Of a DNA stretch of 64,000 nucleotides, positions 16,524 to 26,740 are shown piece after piece. The DNA is taken from the NCBI GenBank assembly GCA_040702975.1, contig CP159990.1, positions 2,914,001 through 2,978,000 of the forward strand, written 5' to 3'. Each line of letters opens with the position of its first letter. The stretch's first letter is position 1. The notes under the pieces were generated by a model, which was not told the DNA's origin, searched no databases, and was given only the letters and a program-made list of their open reading frames with translations. Source of the DNA: Roseburia hominis (lineage in GTDB: Bacteria > Bacillota > Clostridia > Lachnospirales > Lachnospiraceae). The position numbers and the translations under genes are program-made.

Positions 16524-17390
16524 TTATCTCTTCTCCCCCATACAGAACACAGCCACAACTCCCGGCCCCGTATGGCTTCCGATCACCGTTCCGATACAAT
16601 GAATCAGGATATTGTGAATCCCCATCTTCTCCCGGACCAGTTCGGCCACATATTCGGCATCTTCCTCACAGTCGCCGTGCGTGATCATCACGATATCATT
16701 GTCCCAGCCTCTCGACTGTTCGACCGCCATATCCACAATATGGTTCAGGGATTTCTTCCTTCCCCGTTCTTTCCCAATCACCTTCAACTCTCCGTTATCG
16801 TCCATATGAATGATTGGCTTGATCTTCACCATAGTTCCCAGAACCGCACTGGCTTTGGACACTCTTCCGCCTCTATGGAGGTGATACAGGTCATCTATGG
16901 TAACATTATGACAGATATGGAGTTTATTCTCCTCCACCCACTTCGCGACTTCCTCAATCGTCTTTCCTGCCCGCTTCAGCTGTACCGCTTTATATACCAA
17001 AAGGCCTTCTCCCAAGCACGCGCAAAGGGAATCTATCGCGATCACCCTGCGCCCGGGGTATTCCTCCGAAAGTTCTTCTGCCGCAATCCGTACACTGTTA
17101 TAAGTTCCACTGAGTCCCGAAGAAAACACGATATACAGCACATCTTTCCCGTCCTCAAGATACGGCCGTATCGCCTCCCTCGCCTGCTCCGGCGTGATCT
17201 GTGAGGTGGTCGGCATGGCCCCTGCCCGAATCCTCTCAAAAAACTCATGACCGGAAAGTCCGTTCATATCCTCATAAGTCACTCCATCCAAAATATACGT
17301 CAAAGGAATATAGGGAACCTCAAGTTCCCCGACCAGATACTCCTTTGGCAGGTCCACTGTGCTGTCCGTCATGATTACATATTCACTCAT
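16524..17390 (-). CDS. DegV-family fatty-acid-binding protein
   Basis: 288 residues, standard length. MTDSTVDLPKEY (residues 7-18), then TSQITPEQ (about 78-85), FSSGLSGTYNSVRIAAEEL (about 108-126) and the C-terminal HTGPGVVAVF are DegV marks. DegV/FakB-type proteins bind fatty acids, in FakB for phosphorylation by FakA. No fakA is nearby, so a role in exogenous fatty acid use is inferred from the family only. Single-gene unit. Confidence 0.92.
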   Translation of the reverse strand: MSEYVIMTDSTVDLPKEYLVGELEVPYIPLTYILDGVTYEDMNGLSGHEFFERIRAGAMPTTSQITPEQAREAIRPYLEDGKDVLYIVFSSGLSGTYNSVRIAAEELSEEYPGRRVIAIDSLCACLGEGLLVYKAVQLKRAGKTIEEVAKWVEENKLHICHNVTIDDLYHLHRGGRVSKASAVLGTMVKIKPIIHMDDNGELKVIGKERGRKKSLNHIVDMAVEQSRGWDNDIVMITHGDCEEDAEYVAELVREKMGIHNILIHCIGTVIGSHTGPGVVAVFCMGEKR

Positions 17391-17473
17391 ATGCCACTAC
17401 CTCCTTATTCGCTGTCGCCTCATGAATTTCTTATTACTCTCCTGACATTCCCATAAATTCTATCAACTATATA

Positions 17474-18832
17474 CTATTTCCCCCAATTTTTCAAAATCCG
17501 CTTCATAGTAATCACAAACAGCACCGCTGTTGTAGTTACGGAAAGAATATCCGCCACCGGCTCCGCATAATACACGCCCATAACGCCAAAGAATCTCGGC
17601 AGGATCAGAGCCAACGGAATCAGCAGGATCACCTTTCTCAAAAGAGCGATAAAAAGGGACACCTTCGCCTGCCCCAGCGCAATAAAAGTGGACTGGCAGG
17701 CCATCTGGATTCCGAACACCGTCATTCCCAGGAAATAGACCGGCATTACCCGGTTGGTGATCGCAAGCAATTCCTTCTGATTGGTAAAAAGTGAACTGAA
17801 TATCTGCGGAAATGAGATCGCAGTCCCACACATCACGATGGTGATCGTCAGGCAGATCGCCAGCATTCTTTTGAACGTCCCCAGCACCCGTTCTTTATTT
17901 CCGGCTCCATAATTATAACTTATGATCGGCTGCATTCCCTGATTCATGCCCTGCACCGGCACGGATACCAGCTGCATGACACTGGTCAGAATCGACATGG
18001 AACCAACATACAGATCTCCTCCATAGCTTTTCAGACTGCTGTTCAGAGTAATGAGCACCAGACTCTCCGTACTTTGCATAATGAACGGGGATACGCCGAG
18101 CGCTGCTATTTTCCCGATCATTTCCCGGTCATACCGGATCAGGTTCCTGCGAATCCGAACCACACTCTTTTCCGAAGTAAGAAAATGCACCACCCAGGCA
18201 GCACTCATGGCCTGCGAGATAATGGTGGCAAGCGCCGCCCCTCTCACGCCCATGTGAAGTCCAAATATGAAAATCGGGTCCAGCACTATATTGGTCACCG
18301 CACCGATCAAAACGGACAGCATCGCCACCTTCGCATTCCCCTGCCCGCTGATGAACGTGTTAAGTCCCAGCGCAAGCTGCACGAACAACGTACCTATCAG
18401 ATAAATCGTTATGTACTGCCTGGCATAGGTAATGGTATTCTCCGTCGCGCCAAATGCATAGAGCACCGGCGTCTTGATCAGCATAAATATCGTGGTCAAA
18501 GCGATGGAAAAACTGATCAAAAGAGCCGTGCTGGTTCCCAGAATCCGTTCCGCCCTCCCGTAATCCTTCCTTCCAAGCTCTATAGACGCCAGCGGTGCCC
18601 CGCCCATTCCGGCAAATGCACTGAACGCCGAGATCAGCATGATGATCGGAAATGTGACGCCCACTCCCGTAAGCGCCATATCCCCATATCCGGATATATG
18701 CCCGATATACATTCGATCCACAATATTATAAAGAACATTAATAAGCTGAGCCGCCACAGCCGGAAGCGCCAGGCTTATGATCAGCCGCCCCAGCGGTTCC
18801 GTCCCCAGCCGTTCATCTTGTTTCTTCTCCAT
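17474..18832 (-). CDS. MATE-family multidrug efflux transporter
   Basis: A 452-residue integral membrane protein with about 12 hydrophobic segments and MATE repeats: LIISLALPAVAAQLINVLYN at the start, and the second-half counterpart with GMNQGMQPIISYNYGAGN (about 290-307), typical of the family. It exports drugs or metabolites in exchange for Na+ or H+. It stands alone between DegV and SpoVAF; no adjacent regulator. Confidence 0.9.
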   Translation of the reverse strand: MEKKQDERLGTEPLGRLIISLALPAVAAQLINVLYNIVDRMYIGHISGYGDMALTGVGVTFPIIMLISAFSAFAGMGGAPLASIELGRKDYGRAERILGTSTALLISFSIALTTIFMLIKTPVLYAFGATENTITYARQYITIYLIGTLFVQLALGLNTFISGQGNAKVAMLSVLIGAVTNIVLDPIFIFGLHMGVRGAALATIISQAMSAAWVVHFLTSEKSVVRIRRNLIRYDREMIGKIAALGVSPFIMQSTESLVLITLNSSLKSYGGDLYVGSMSILTSVMQLVSVPVQGMNQGMQPIISYNYGAGNKERVLGTFKRMLAICLTITIVMCGTAISFPQIFSSLFTNQKELLAITNRVMPVYFLGMTVFGIQMACQSTFIALGQAKVSLFIALLRKVILLIPLALILPRFFGVMGVYYAEPVADILSVTTTAVLFVITMKRILKNWGK

Positions 18833-19002
18833 GTCAACACACTCCCATTCTGTAAACCTTTTCTCCTAATCATAATACTTTTTCCCTTTTTCGGCAAGCC
18901 GGCAGGCTTTATCTTTATACTTTTTTAAGATTCACCCGCCGCCCTGCCGCTACCCAAATGCACAATATTCCCGTCGCTTTTCCTACCCATTTTTCACTTT
19001 TT

Positions 19003-20388
19003 CTATTCGCTTTTCCCACCATTCCCGCTCTTATCCAGCGTCACATTCAAATAGCTCCGTCCGGAAAGGGTCTTATTCACGCAGATACACCACACGACCA
19101 CCACGCAGCCGATAACAAACCCGATCCAGTCAAAGAGAGCGGTAAGGACAAGGAGCAATAACCGCATGAATTTCAGCGCATATCCTAACTCAAAATTGGG
19201 CTGCGTATAATTTGCGACCGAAACGAAGGCCATGTAAAGCATTACTTCCGAGTTGAACCAGCCAGACTTGACCGAGAACTCTCCCATAACGATACCAGCG
19301 ATCACACTCAGAGGCGTACTCAGCATACTGGGCGTATTCAAAGCCGCCAGCCGAAGCCCGTCAATGGCCAGCTCCAGGATCAGAATCTGGAAAATAAGCG
19401 GAATGTTGACGGTATCCTCCACTACCACAAATTCAAAGATTTCCGGCACCCACTCGGGATTCTGCATGAACAGAAGGAACAAAGGCACGAAAAACACCGT
19501 GAGAATCGTGATGATCGCCCGCGAAAATTTCAGATAGTAGTTGGTGATCGGCGGAAAATAATGGTCATTCGCCTCCTCGATCATGTCAAAGATAGAGGTC
19601 GGAAGGATCATAGTCGAAGGGGAATTGTCCACCAGAATCACCACTTTTCCTTCCAGAAGACAGGCAGATGCGGTATCCGGCCGCTCCGTGAATTTGAACT
19701 TGGGAAACGGATTGTACCATTTTCGCTTATAAAGCCCCTCCGCCAGACTCTGCTGATTCATACGCAGATCGTCCACCTTGATCTCTTCCAGCTTTCGCCG
19801 GAGCACCGACAGCATTTCCTGATTTACCCGATCCTCCATATAGCAGATCGCCACATCGGTCCGGGAGCTCTTCCCCACCTCTGTCATTTCCATAATCAGA
19901 TGCTCATCACGTATCCTGCGTCGTATCAGCGCCGTGTTAAAGACGATCGTCTCCACAAATCCGTCCCTGGACCCCCGAAGAGACTTGTCCTTTTCCGGCT
20001 CGTCCACTCCTCTTGCCGGATATGTCCGACAGTCGATCGCGATACATACCTCAAATCCGTCGATGAACAGGCAGGTCACGCCCGAGAGCAGGTTCTTTAT
20101 GATCTCATCAAAATCTCCCAGAATATCCACCTCCACATAGGGAAGGAACTGCTCTGCAAATGTCGTGGCATCTTCCGGCATCTCCTCTTTGGTAATTCCA
20201 AAAAAGGAATCCATGATCTTCAGCATGCTCTCGTCTTTCGTAAATCCGTCAATAAAGAAAAATGTACTCTTCTTTCCGCCGATCATGATATTTCTCTGCA
20301 CAATATCAAAGCTCTCCTTAACCGGCAGTACCCGGCAGATATCCTGCACATTGTCATCAAGTCTTTTGCTTACTGTCTTCTTCTCCAT
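19003..20388 (-). CDS. spoVAF: GerA/SpoVAF-type spore germination membrane protein
   Basis: A 461-residue protein of the GerA family A-subunit type: an N-terminal soluble half with FDIVQRNIMIGGKKSTFFF (about 27-45) and EVCIAIDCRTYPARGVDEPE, then a C-terminal membrane half with about five segments, including LEGKVVILVDNSPSTMILP at the boundary. The YFVDGF-like early motif (FFFIDGFTKDE) is more typical of SpoVAF than of GerAA. The protein would sit in the spore inner membrane and act in germinant response or DPA release. No gerAB/gerAC or spoVA neighbours are in the window; symbol is by resemblance. Confidence 0.8.
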   Translation of the reverse strand: MEKKTVSKRLDDNVQDICRVLPVKESFDIVQRNIMIGGKKSTFFFIDGFTKDESMLKIMDSFFGITKEEMPEDATTFAEQFLPYVEVDILGDFDEIIKNLLSGVTCLFIDGFEVCIAIDCRTYPARGVDEPEKDKSLRGSRDGFVETIVFNTALIRRRIRDEHLIMEMTEVGKSSRTDVAICYMEDRVNQEMLSVLRRKLEEIKVDDLRMNQQSLAEGLYKRKWYNPFPKFKFTERPDTASACLLEGKVVILVDNSPSTMILPTSIFDMIEEANDHYFPPITNYYLKFSRAIITILTVFFVPLFLLFMQNPEWVPEIFEFVVVEDTVNIPLIFQILILELAIDGLRLAALNTPSMLSTPLSVIAGIVMGEFSVKSGWFNSEVMLYMAFVSVANYTQPNFELGYALKFMRLLLLVLTALFDWIGFVIGCVVVVWCICVNKTLSGRSYLNVTLDKSGNGGKSE

Positions 20389-20587
20389 ATAAAAATTCCT
20401 CCGTCCGACATGGATTTAAGCCGCCAGCCAAAGGATTTCTGCCTTCGCGCTGCTACTTAGCGACCGTATTTACTACACAGTAATACGGTTATCATGTCCG
20501 AAAACGGAGGAAATATGTATGTTTTATAACGAGAAACGTCCAAAGACTGTTCCCGTAACTCTAATTTGCAACACCTGAAAAATGCAC

Positions 20588-21103
20588 CTATTTCGTGGTA
20601 CTTCCAAAGCCGCCGTTTCTTACGCTCTTCACATCATCATCCACGGTGATCCCATATTCCACGAAAATTCCCTGCATGAATCCGGTTCCTTTGGGGATTT
20701 CCAGAGTCTTCCCCTCATTCGTATCGTTCGTCAGCTTCGCAAAAATATGACCTTCATTATCCGAATAAAAGTAGTCGCTGTCAATGATCCCTACCGTATT
20801 ATTTAATTGCAGGCGGTATTTGAAGCCAAGTCCGCTTCTGGGATAGCATTTCAGCACCCAGTTCTCCTCCATCTCTACCCGGATTCCGGTTGGAATCTTG
20901 ATTGTCTTACCCGGCTCAAGCACAAAGGTATCCGGTGCAAAGAAATCATATCCTGCACTTCCGGAAGTGGCGCGTCTGGGAAGGCAGATCTCCTCATACA
21001 GGCTTCGTATCTTCTCCTCTGACTGATCCGCCCCGAACGTATCCTTCCAGCCCATAGCAAATTGTTCAATGCTCACCTTATGAAACTTCGCAATCCTCTT
21101 CAT
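20588..21103 (-). CDS. dut: dUTP diphosphatase
   Basis: A 171-residue dUTPase-like protein: motif 1 SGSAGYDFFAP (about 46-56), motif 2-3 region PRSGLGFKYRLQLNNTVGII with the catalytic Asp in IDSDY (about 108-112), and the C-terminal motif 5 RNGGFGSTTK. It hydrolyses dUTP to dUMP and pyrophosphate. The start overlaps nrdG by 26 bases, putting it in the nrdD-nrdG-dut operon, which supports dNTP metabolism. It is longer than the usual 145-150 residues because of an N-terminal helical extension of about 35 residues. Confidence 0.85.
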   Translation of the reverse strand: MKRIAKFHKVSIEQFAMGWKDTFGADQSEEKIRSLYEEICLPRRATSGSAGYDFFAPDTFVLEPGKTIKIPTGIRVEMEENWVLKCYPRSGLGFKYRLQLNNTVGIIDSDYFYSDNEGHIFAKLTNDTNEGKTLEIPKGTGFMQGIFVEYGITVDDDVKSVRNGGFGSTTK

Positions 21104-21584
21104 GTAACCTGACTTCTCCTTCTCTTAATGTCCTTTTCACATCGATCACCCGCTGGTTCGAGCTTCCCTTCCAGTGCAGGTTCTGGTCCTTCTTATCCAC
21201 CTCGAACTCGCCGTCCACCAGCACGTCCAGATATTTGACGACCTCCAGATGGCGTATCTCCTCCCAGGTATATCCTGTATAGAGCCAGATCGTCTTATTC
21301 GGGAACTTCGCCCGAATCTCTTTTGCAAGCTCTGTCACATCATACGCATTCGCAATGTGGAGCGGATCGCCGCCGCTGAATGTGATTCCGCTGATATAAT
21401 CCTTTTCCAGCTCTTCAAACACCTCGTTTTTTGCCGCCGTATCAAAGGGCAGTCCTCCATTCGGGTCCCAGGTGATTGGGTTATGGCAGTCCTTACAGCA
21501 ATGACTGCAGCCCGCCACCCAGAGGACGACCCGAAGGCCGTCCCCGTTGAGCATATCATCTTTCGTTATATTGTGATACCGCAT
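21078..21584 (-). CDS. nrdG: Anaerobic ribonucleotide reductase activating protein (radical SAM)
   Basis: 168 residues. The radical SAM cysteines appear as CSHCCKDCHN (about 26-35), a C-x3-C-x2-C motif as in NrdG; the glycine-rich SAM site is TFSGGDPL (about 68-75). It makes the glycyl radical on NrdD. Its ATG overlaps the nrdD stop as TAATG, so the two are translationally coupled. Confidence 0.95.
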   Translation of the reverse strand: MRYHNITKDDMLNGDGLRVVLWVAGCSHCCKDCHNPITWDPNGGLPFDTAAKNEVFEELEKDYISGITFSGGDPLHIANAYDVTELAKEIRAKFPNKTIWLYTGYTWEEIRHLEVVKYLDVLVDGEFEVDKKDQNLHWKGSSNQRVIDVKRTLREGEVRLHEEDCEVS

Positions 21585-23716
21585 TACATACTTTTCCTTT
21601 CCGCTATTTCCTCCATCTTGGCGTCATTCAGCCTGGTATCCCCCTTCACTCTGGAATAGGACAGATACCCATTCATTCTGTCGATCTTGGTCAGATTGCT
21701 GCTTCCGCACACCGGGCAGACGTCCATGGCAAGCTCCTCATGACCACAGTCGTCACAGTAGGCCAAAGACAGATTGACGCCCTCATAAAAGCCCATATCC
21801 ATCGCACGTCTTACCAGAGACTTGATCGCCTCCACATTATAGTTGATTGGATATTTGACGTACTGAATCTTGCCGCCGTTACTTAAATCCCAGAAACGAT
21901 TCTCCAGATTCTGCTTCTGGATCGGGGTGATGTCCTCCGTCACATGACAGTGGAAACTATTGCTTACATAGGCACGGTCGGATACATTTTCCACGATTCC
22001 GTATTTTTTGCGGAACTGCTGTACCTGCACACCGCAGAGATTCTCAGCCGGCGTTCCGTAAATTGCATACAGATGGCCGTCTTCTTCCTTAAACTGGGCA
22101 ATCTTTTTATTGATATATTCCAGGGTCTGAAGCGCGAATTCTCCGTCTTCCACCAGGGATTTCTTGTTATATAACTGCTGTAATTCATTCAGAGCCGTGA
22201 TTCCAAAGGACGCGGTAGCCGACTTAAGCAGCGGTTTGATCTTCTCATTCAGTTTCAAATGTCCACCATAGAAGCCGCCTTCACAGTACGCCAGCGGATT
22301 AGTGGAGGCCCGCATCTCTCCCAGATACTCATAGGTCCGGATATGGAGCCGGCGGATCAGTTCCAGGTAATAATCCAATACCTCAAAGAAATCCCTGCTC
22401 TCCTGACGTGACTTGGCCAGGATCATCGGCAGATGGAGACTTACCGCACCGATATTGAACCGTCCCACGAACACAGGCTTGTCCTCGGAATCCGCCGGGT
22501 TCATACCGCCTCTCTCATACCAGGGTGATAAAAATGCACGGCAGCCCATAGGACTTATGATCTTGCCATACTGCTTATACATGCTTGCCACATAGCCCTT
22601 TCCGGTAAGGCTCAGCCAATCCGGATACATGGTCTTTCTGGAGCATTCGATTCCTGCCTCGAACAGATCCTCTGCCGGAGCTCCCGGTCCGTGCAGCTTC
22701 TCATCGTACAGGAACACGATCTTCGGGAACAGGACCGGCTTCTTGTGCCCGGCTTTCCCCTGACCGTTCTTCCGCACCTCCAGCATGGTTTTTGTGACCA
22801 GTTTTCCGTACTTACTGATATTCGTTCCGCTCGTCACGGTGATGAACGGATAGTCTCCACGGCTTGATGAAACGGAGTTGAACTTGTACTCCCAGCCCTG
22901 GAAGCCCTGCTCCATCTCTTTCTCCAGATCCTTCCATGCAACTTCCTCAGCCTTCTCCTTAGAAAGTCCCAGCTCCTGATATTTTTGAAGCAGTTTCTTG
23001 TGTGATTTCTCCGCATAAGGCTCCAGGATCTCGTCTACGCTCGGCACGGTAAATCCACCGTACTGCTGACTCGCTGCACTCAGCACGATGTCTCCAATCA
23101 CGTCAAAGGCCGTATCCAGCGTCTTCGGCTCGTTGTACCACAGATTTCCCATCTCAAATCCGCCGGTCAGCACGTTCTTCACATCGAACAGACAGCAGTT
23201 CATGGTATCCCGCCTTGCTGACATATCATGAATATAAATATAGCCTTCCCGGATCGCCTGAAGTTCTTCCACCGTCAGGAAAAACTTTTTGTACAGCTCC
23301 TTATTCAGCTCATTAAAGATCAGACTCCTCTTGGTAGAGACAAGGGCGCTGTCCGTATTACTGTTCTCTTTATCCCCGATATACATGATGGACTGGCTCT
23401 TGCGATACACTTCGTCCAGCATATGCACGAAATCCTGCTTATAATTCCGGTAATCCCGGTAGCTCTTCGCCACGATAGGATTCACCTTCTCCAGCGCACC
23501 CTCCACCACATTGTGCATCTCGGCGATCTGAATCTGCGTCTTTCCCAGCTCCTTCACCTTCTCTTCCACAAACTGGCAGATAAACTTCAAATCTTCCTCT
23601 GTAAACGTAATTAAGGCACGATAAGCCGATTTATTGACCGCAACTACTACCTTCTGCACATTGAACTCTTCCTTGGTGCCGTCTTTTTTGATCACTCTGA
23701 CATCTTTTAAATCCAT
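21584..23716 (-). CDS. nrdD: Anaerobic (class III) ribonucleoside-triphosphate reductase
   Basis: 710 residues, usual length. N-terminal ATP-cone (VIKKDGTKEEFNVQKVVVAV), a central NrdD barrel with DMSARRDTMNCCLFD and the catalytic finger around NLCGVQVQQF, and a C-terminal zinc site with C-x2-C pairs (CDDCGHEE, CPVCGSSN) followed by the glycyl radical loop RMNGYLSYSR. It reduces NTPs to dNTPs without oxygen. First gene of nrdD-nrdG-dut; possible NrdR boxes lie upstream. Confidence 0.96.
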   Translation of the reverse strand: MDLKDVRVIKKDGTKEEFNVQKVVVAVNKSAYRALITFTEEDLKFICQFVEEKVKELGKTQIQIAEMHNVVEGALEKVNPIVAKSYRDYRNYKQDFVHMLDEVYRKSQSIMYIGDKENSNTDSALVSTKRSLIFNELNKELYKKFFLTVEELQAIREGYIYIHDMSARRDTMNCCLFDVKNVLTGGFEMGNLWYNEPKTLDTAFDVIGDIVLSAASQQYGGFTVPSVDEILEPYAEKSHKKLLQKYQELGLSKEKAEEVAWKDLEKEMEQGFQGWEYKFNSVSSSRGDYPFITVTSGTNISKYGKLVTKTMLEVRKNGQGKAGHKKPVLFPKIVFLYDEKLHGPGAPAEDLFEAGIECSRKTMYPDWLSLTGKGYVASMYKQYGKIISPMGCRAFLSPWYERGGMNPADSEDKPVFVGRFNIGAVSLHLPMILAKSRQESRDFFEVLDYYLELIRRLHIRTYEYLGEMRASTNPLAYCEGGFYGGHLKLNEKIKPLLKSATASFGITALNELQQLYNKKSLVEDGEFALQTLEYINKKIAQFKEEDGHLYAIYGTPAENLCGVQVQQFRKKYGIVENVSDRAYVSNSFHCHVTEDITPIQKQNLENRFWDLSNGGKIQYVKYPINYNVEAIKSLVRRAMDMGFYEGVNLSLAYCDDCGHEELAMDVCPVCGSSNLTKIDRMNGYLSYSRVKGDTRLNDAKMEEIAERKSM

Positions 23717-23737
23717 TTTTATTCTCCTTTCCCCGAC

Positions 23738-23783
23738 ATTCTATATCTTGTGTTTTTGTTAATATGTTTTCACAACATCGTGT
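23738..23783. promoter_or_regulatory. Possible pair of NrdR boxes upstream of nrdD
   Basis: ATTCTATATCTTGTGT (23738-23753) matches the known NrdR box ACACWATATATWGTGT at about 13 of 16 positions; a weaker partner ending in GTGT at 23783 starts 30 bases away, close to the usual three-turn spacing. NrdR would repress ribonucleotide reductase genes when dATP is high. The second box is poor, so the pair is tentative. Confidence 0.4.
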
Positions 23784-23978
23784 GCGTTTTTCCTATCCAT
23801 CTTATCATTTTCTCATTCTTTCGTCAATAGAGAAAACAGCGTACTCCGGCGCATGAAACCTCAAACCCCCAGAAAATACGCTGTTTATGACTCTAAAAAA
23901 ATTTTTACGGGACCCGCTTTCTCTTTCCGGAAAACAGGCCCCGTTTTCGTAGTTCATCTGTCTTATTTTTCAAGATTT

Positions 23979-25373
23979 CTATTTTTTTATGACCGGAATC
24001 GGTGTCTCGTCTCTGGCATCCAGATTACCTATATACTTCCTCGTCTCGCGCACGATCACCGGCGACAATGCCAGCACGGCGATCAGGTTCGGAACCGCCA
24101 TCAACGCATTTAAGGTATCTGCGATCAGCCATACCAGATTCAGGGAGACAATCGGTGCGATCACTGCCACCGCCACATAGAGCAGCCGGTACGGAATCAG
24201 CGCATGTCTTCCACCGAAATATTCCACGCACCGTTCGCCGTAATAAGCCCAGCCAAGCACGGTAGAATATGCAAAGGAGATAATACCTACTACCAGGATC
24301 ACCGGCCCTAAAACCGGAATCTGCCGAAACGCAAGGGTCGTCAGCACGCCGCCATCGGTAATCTCATTGGCGTTGATCGCCGGATTCTTCATGATCGTGG
24401 AAACCAGGACCAGTCCGGTCATCAGACATACCACAACGGTATCCCAGAACGTTCCCGTAGAAGATACCAGGGCCTGGCGGACCGGATTCCTCGTCTGGGC
24501 CGCTGCTGCCGCGATCGGTGCGGAACCCATACCGGATTCATTGGAAAACAGTCCCCTTGCAATACCGAAACGCATCGCCAGCATAATCCCGCTTCCCACA
24601 AGCCCGCCTGCCGCTGCTCCCGGCGTAAACGCCAGAGTGCAGATCGTCACCAGAGCGGGTATGATAAAGTCGTAATTCATACAAAGAATGATGACGCACC
24701 CCAGCACATAGAACGCTGCCATGAACGGCACCAGCCTCTCACACACATTCGCAATCGCCTTGATTCCCCCGAAAATAACCAGCGCCGTCGCGGCAGCGAC
24801 CACAACGCCGACAATCCACGGAGCAATCCCCAGATTCTCTTTACATACGGTAGCGATTGCATTCACCTGCGTCGCACAGCCGATTCCAAACGACGCAAAC
24901 GCCGCAAAAAACGCGAACAACAGTGCCAGTATTCTGCCAATCTTCTTATACTTCAATCCATATTCCAACGCGTACATGGCGCCGCCCTGCATACGGCCGT
25001 CCTCCGTCTTCACACGGTACTTTACCGCAATCAGAGATTCGCTGTACTTTGTCGCAATTCCAAAAACACCGGTGAGCCAGCACCAAAGGACCGCTCCCGG
25101 GCCGCCCAGCGCCACAGCCGTACCGACACCGATAATATTTCCCGTGCCGATCGTCGACGCCAGCGCCGTAGTCAGAGCGCCGAACTGGCTTACCTCGCCT
25201 TCCGCCTCCGGATCTTTGGCGACCGAAAGACGGATACCAGTAAAAATCTTCCTCTGAATAATCCCCGTCCGAAACGTCAGAAACACATGCGTCCCGAGGA
25301 GAAGGAAGATCATCGGCCAGCCCCACACCACATCATTGATTGCTTTCACCACACTATTTACCACATCATACAT
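23979..25373 (-). CDS. AGCS-family sodium:alanine/glycine symporter
   Basis: A 464-residue membrane protein with about 11 segments. Family signatures are LASTIGTGNIIGVGTAVALGG... region (about 70-90), the AGCS core GGPGAVLWCWLTG, then FSNESGMGSAPIAAAAAQT and the late WAYYGERCVEYF. It imports alanine or glycine with Na+. AGGAGGG lies nine bases before ATG 25373. Monocistronic by spacing. Confidence 0.93.
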   Translation of the reverse strand: MYDVVNSVVKAINDVVWGWPMIFLLLGTHVFLTFRTGIIQRKIFTGIRLSVAKDPEAEGEVSQFGALTTALASTIGTGNIIGVGTAVALGGPGAVLWCWLTGVFGIATKYSESLIAVKYRVKTEDGRMQGGAMYALEYGLKYKKIGRILALLFAFFAAFASFGIGCATQVNAIATVCKENLGIAPWIVGVVVAAATALVIFGGIKAIANVCERLVPFMAAFYVLGCVIILCMNYDFIIPALVTICTLAFTPGAAAGGLVGSGIMLAMRFGIARGLFSNESGMGSAPIAAAAAQTRNPVRQALVSSTGTFWDTVVVCLMTGLVLVSTIMKNPAINANEITDGGVLTTLAFRQIPVLGPVILVVGIISFAYSTVLGWAYYGERCVEYFGGRHALIPYRLLYVAVAVIAPIVSLNLVWLIADTLNALMAVPNLIAVLALSPVIVRETRKYIGNLDARDETPIPVIKK

Positions 25374-25529
25374 ATGTAATAACCCTCCTACTACTCATTT
25401 CTAAAATGCAGGTTCCAAAAAAACGAACATTTCTACCATTTTATACAATTTTTTTCGGATTATCAATATAAATGTGCGGTTTATTCGAAATTTTTCTATT
25501 ATTATATATTTCCGTAAAACTTTCGGTCC

Positions 25530-26081
25530 CTATTGTACAAACACGAAATATCTATCGCACTTAATGTCATGAAAATAGCATTCTTCTTTTGTTATGATGA
25601 GTTCATAGATATCGTCCCCCATCTTTGTATCATTGAGACAGTTCCGATAATAGTAAATCCCTTCCTGATGCGCCTTCACCTTCTCCATGATATCCTCTAC
25701 GACCTGGCCAATCTTCATACCTTCCACTCTTGACGGGGTCCATCTCCGGAGCATTCCGCGCACCTGGCTCTTATTCAGCTTTACTTTGACCGCCCCATAG
25801 AAGCGTCTCGGAAATACCTCATCTTTGTCCAGTCCGCACATATCGACCACCTTGTCAAAAAGTTCCGCATGCTTGCGGTAATCCATTCCCATCTCCAGAT
25901 ACGCCTGAATCTGAATCAACGCCCCGGTCAAATATTCTTCCAGCGGATTACACGCATAATAATCAAGAATCTGCTCAATACTCAATAGTAACGTCTTCTC
26001 ACGCGGAACTCCCAGCCTCGCCCCCATACTCGTCGCCAGTTTTGCCGCCTCGATCTCTGCTCTGTACTGTTCCATATCCAT
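25530..26081 (-). CDS. Hypothetical protein, 183 residues
   Basis: A soluble, mostly helical protein with a strong ribosome binding site (AGGAGG, eight bases before ATG 26081). Visible features are SIEQILDYYACNPLEEYLTG (about 34-53) and a C-terminal beta-rich DIYELIITKEECYFHDIKC. I do not recognise the family. It is probably monocistronic; its neighbours (AGCS symporter, XRE regulator) do not suggest a role. Confidence 0.65.
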   Translation of the reverse strand: MDMEQYRAEIEAAKLATSMGARLGVPREKTLLLSIEQILDYYACNPLEEYLTGALIQIQAYLEMGMDYRKHAELFDKVVDMCGLDKDEVFPRRFYGAVKVKLNKSQVRGMLRRWTPSRVEGMKIGQVVEDIMEKVKAHQEGIYYYRNCLNDTKMGDDIYELIITKEECYFHDIKCDRYFVFVQ

Positions 26082-26275
26082 ATCCAGTTCCTCCTTTTTT
26101 TATTTGCTCCATTTTATTCTGATACTTTTCGTCTTAACCCGTCCTCTGGAAACGCAGAACGACATGATACTGCTTTTATCATATCAACAATTGTGTGTTT
26201 TTGTAAATACAACTTGCACTATATGCCATTCTATTTTGTTTTTTTAATGCTACACTAAATAAGAGAGGTGTACTT

Positions 26276-26623
26276 ATGGAAAATCAGCAAAATTTTTTTG
26301 GAGACCGTGTGAAACAAGCGCGCAAAAATGCCGGGCTCACACAGGCTGAACTGGCAGAAAAAGTGAATATGGACGTTACTACCATCAGCAGAATCGAGAA
26401 CGGCGCGCAATTTACGCCCTTTCCCAGTATGTTGAATTTTTCCAAAGCTCTTAATGTGCATTTTGACTATTTAATCTGCGACTATCTGGAAGCGGGGCCC
26501 GATCTTAGCAATCCGCTGGATTCGAAGATTTTGGATATCATATCACCTCTGCCCGATAATTACAAGTTATTTATTCTGAAAGAGATTCAAAATCTCATTC
26601 AGCACTTCCCTACCGGAGAATAA
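26276..26623 (+). CDS. XRE-family transcriptional regulator
   Basis: 115 residues with an N-terminal helix-turn-helix: FGDRVKQARKNAGLTQAELA, then NMDVTTISRIENGAQFTPFP, typical of Cro/C1 HTH. The C-terminal 45 residues (SKILDIISPLPDNYKLFILK) probably dimerise. AGAGAGGTG lies ahead of ATG. Among few plus-strand genes; followed by its own terminator. Targets unknown. Confidence 0.85.
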   Translation: MENQQNFFGDRVKQARKNAGLTQAELAEKVNMDVTTISRIENGAQFTPFPSMLNFSKALNVHFDYLICDYLEAGPDLSNPLDSKILDIISPLPDNYKLFILKEIQNLIQHFPTGE

Positions 26624-26630
26624 TATACTC

Positions 26631-26686
26631 CCTTTCCATATCAATAGTACCTAATAACTCTATTGTAGTGGAAAGGGAATTTTTTT
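26631..26686 (+). terminator. Intrinsic terminator of the XRE gene
   Basis: CCCTTTCCA pairs with TGGAAAGGG around a loop of about 28 bases and is followed by AATTTTTTTG. The hairpin starts within ten bases of the stop codon. Confidence 0.75.
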
Positions 26687-26740
26687 GATGATTTATTTAA
26701 CACTTAAAAATGCAACCGCCTTCACGCGGGCTATGCATAA

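Noticed and set aside
23830..23892. AAACAGCGTA/TACGCTGTTT inverted repeat after the AGCS gene
   Set aside because: The arms are more than 40 bases apart with no T-run; the gap shows nothing else, so I do not call a terminator.
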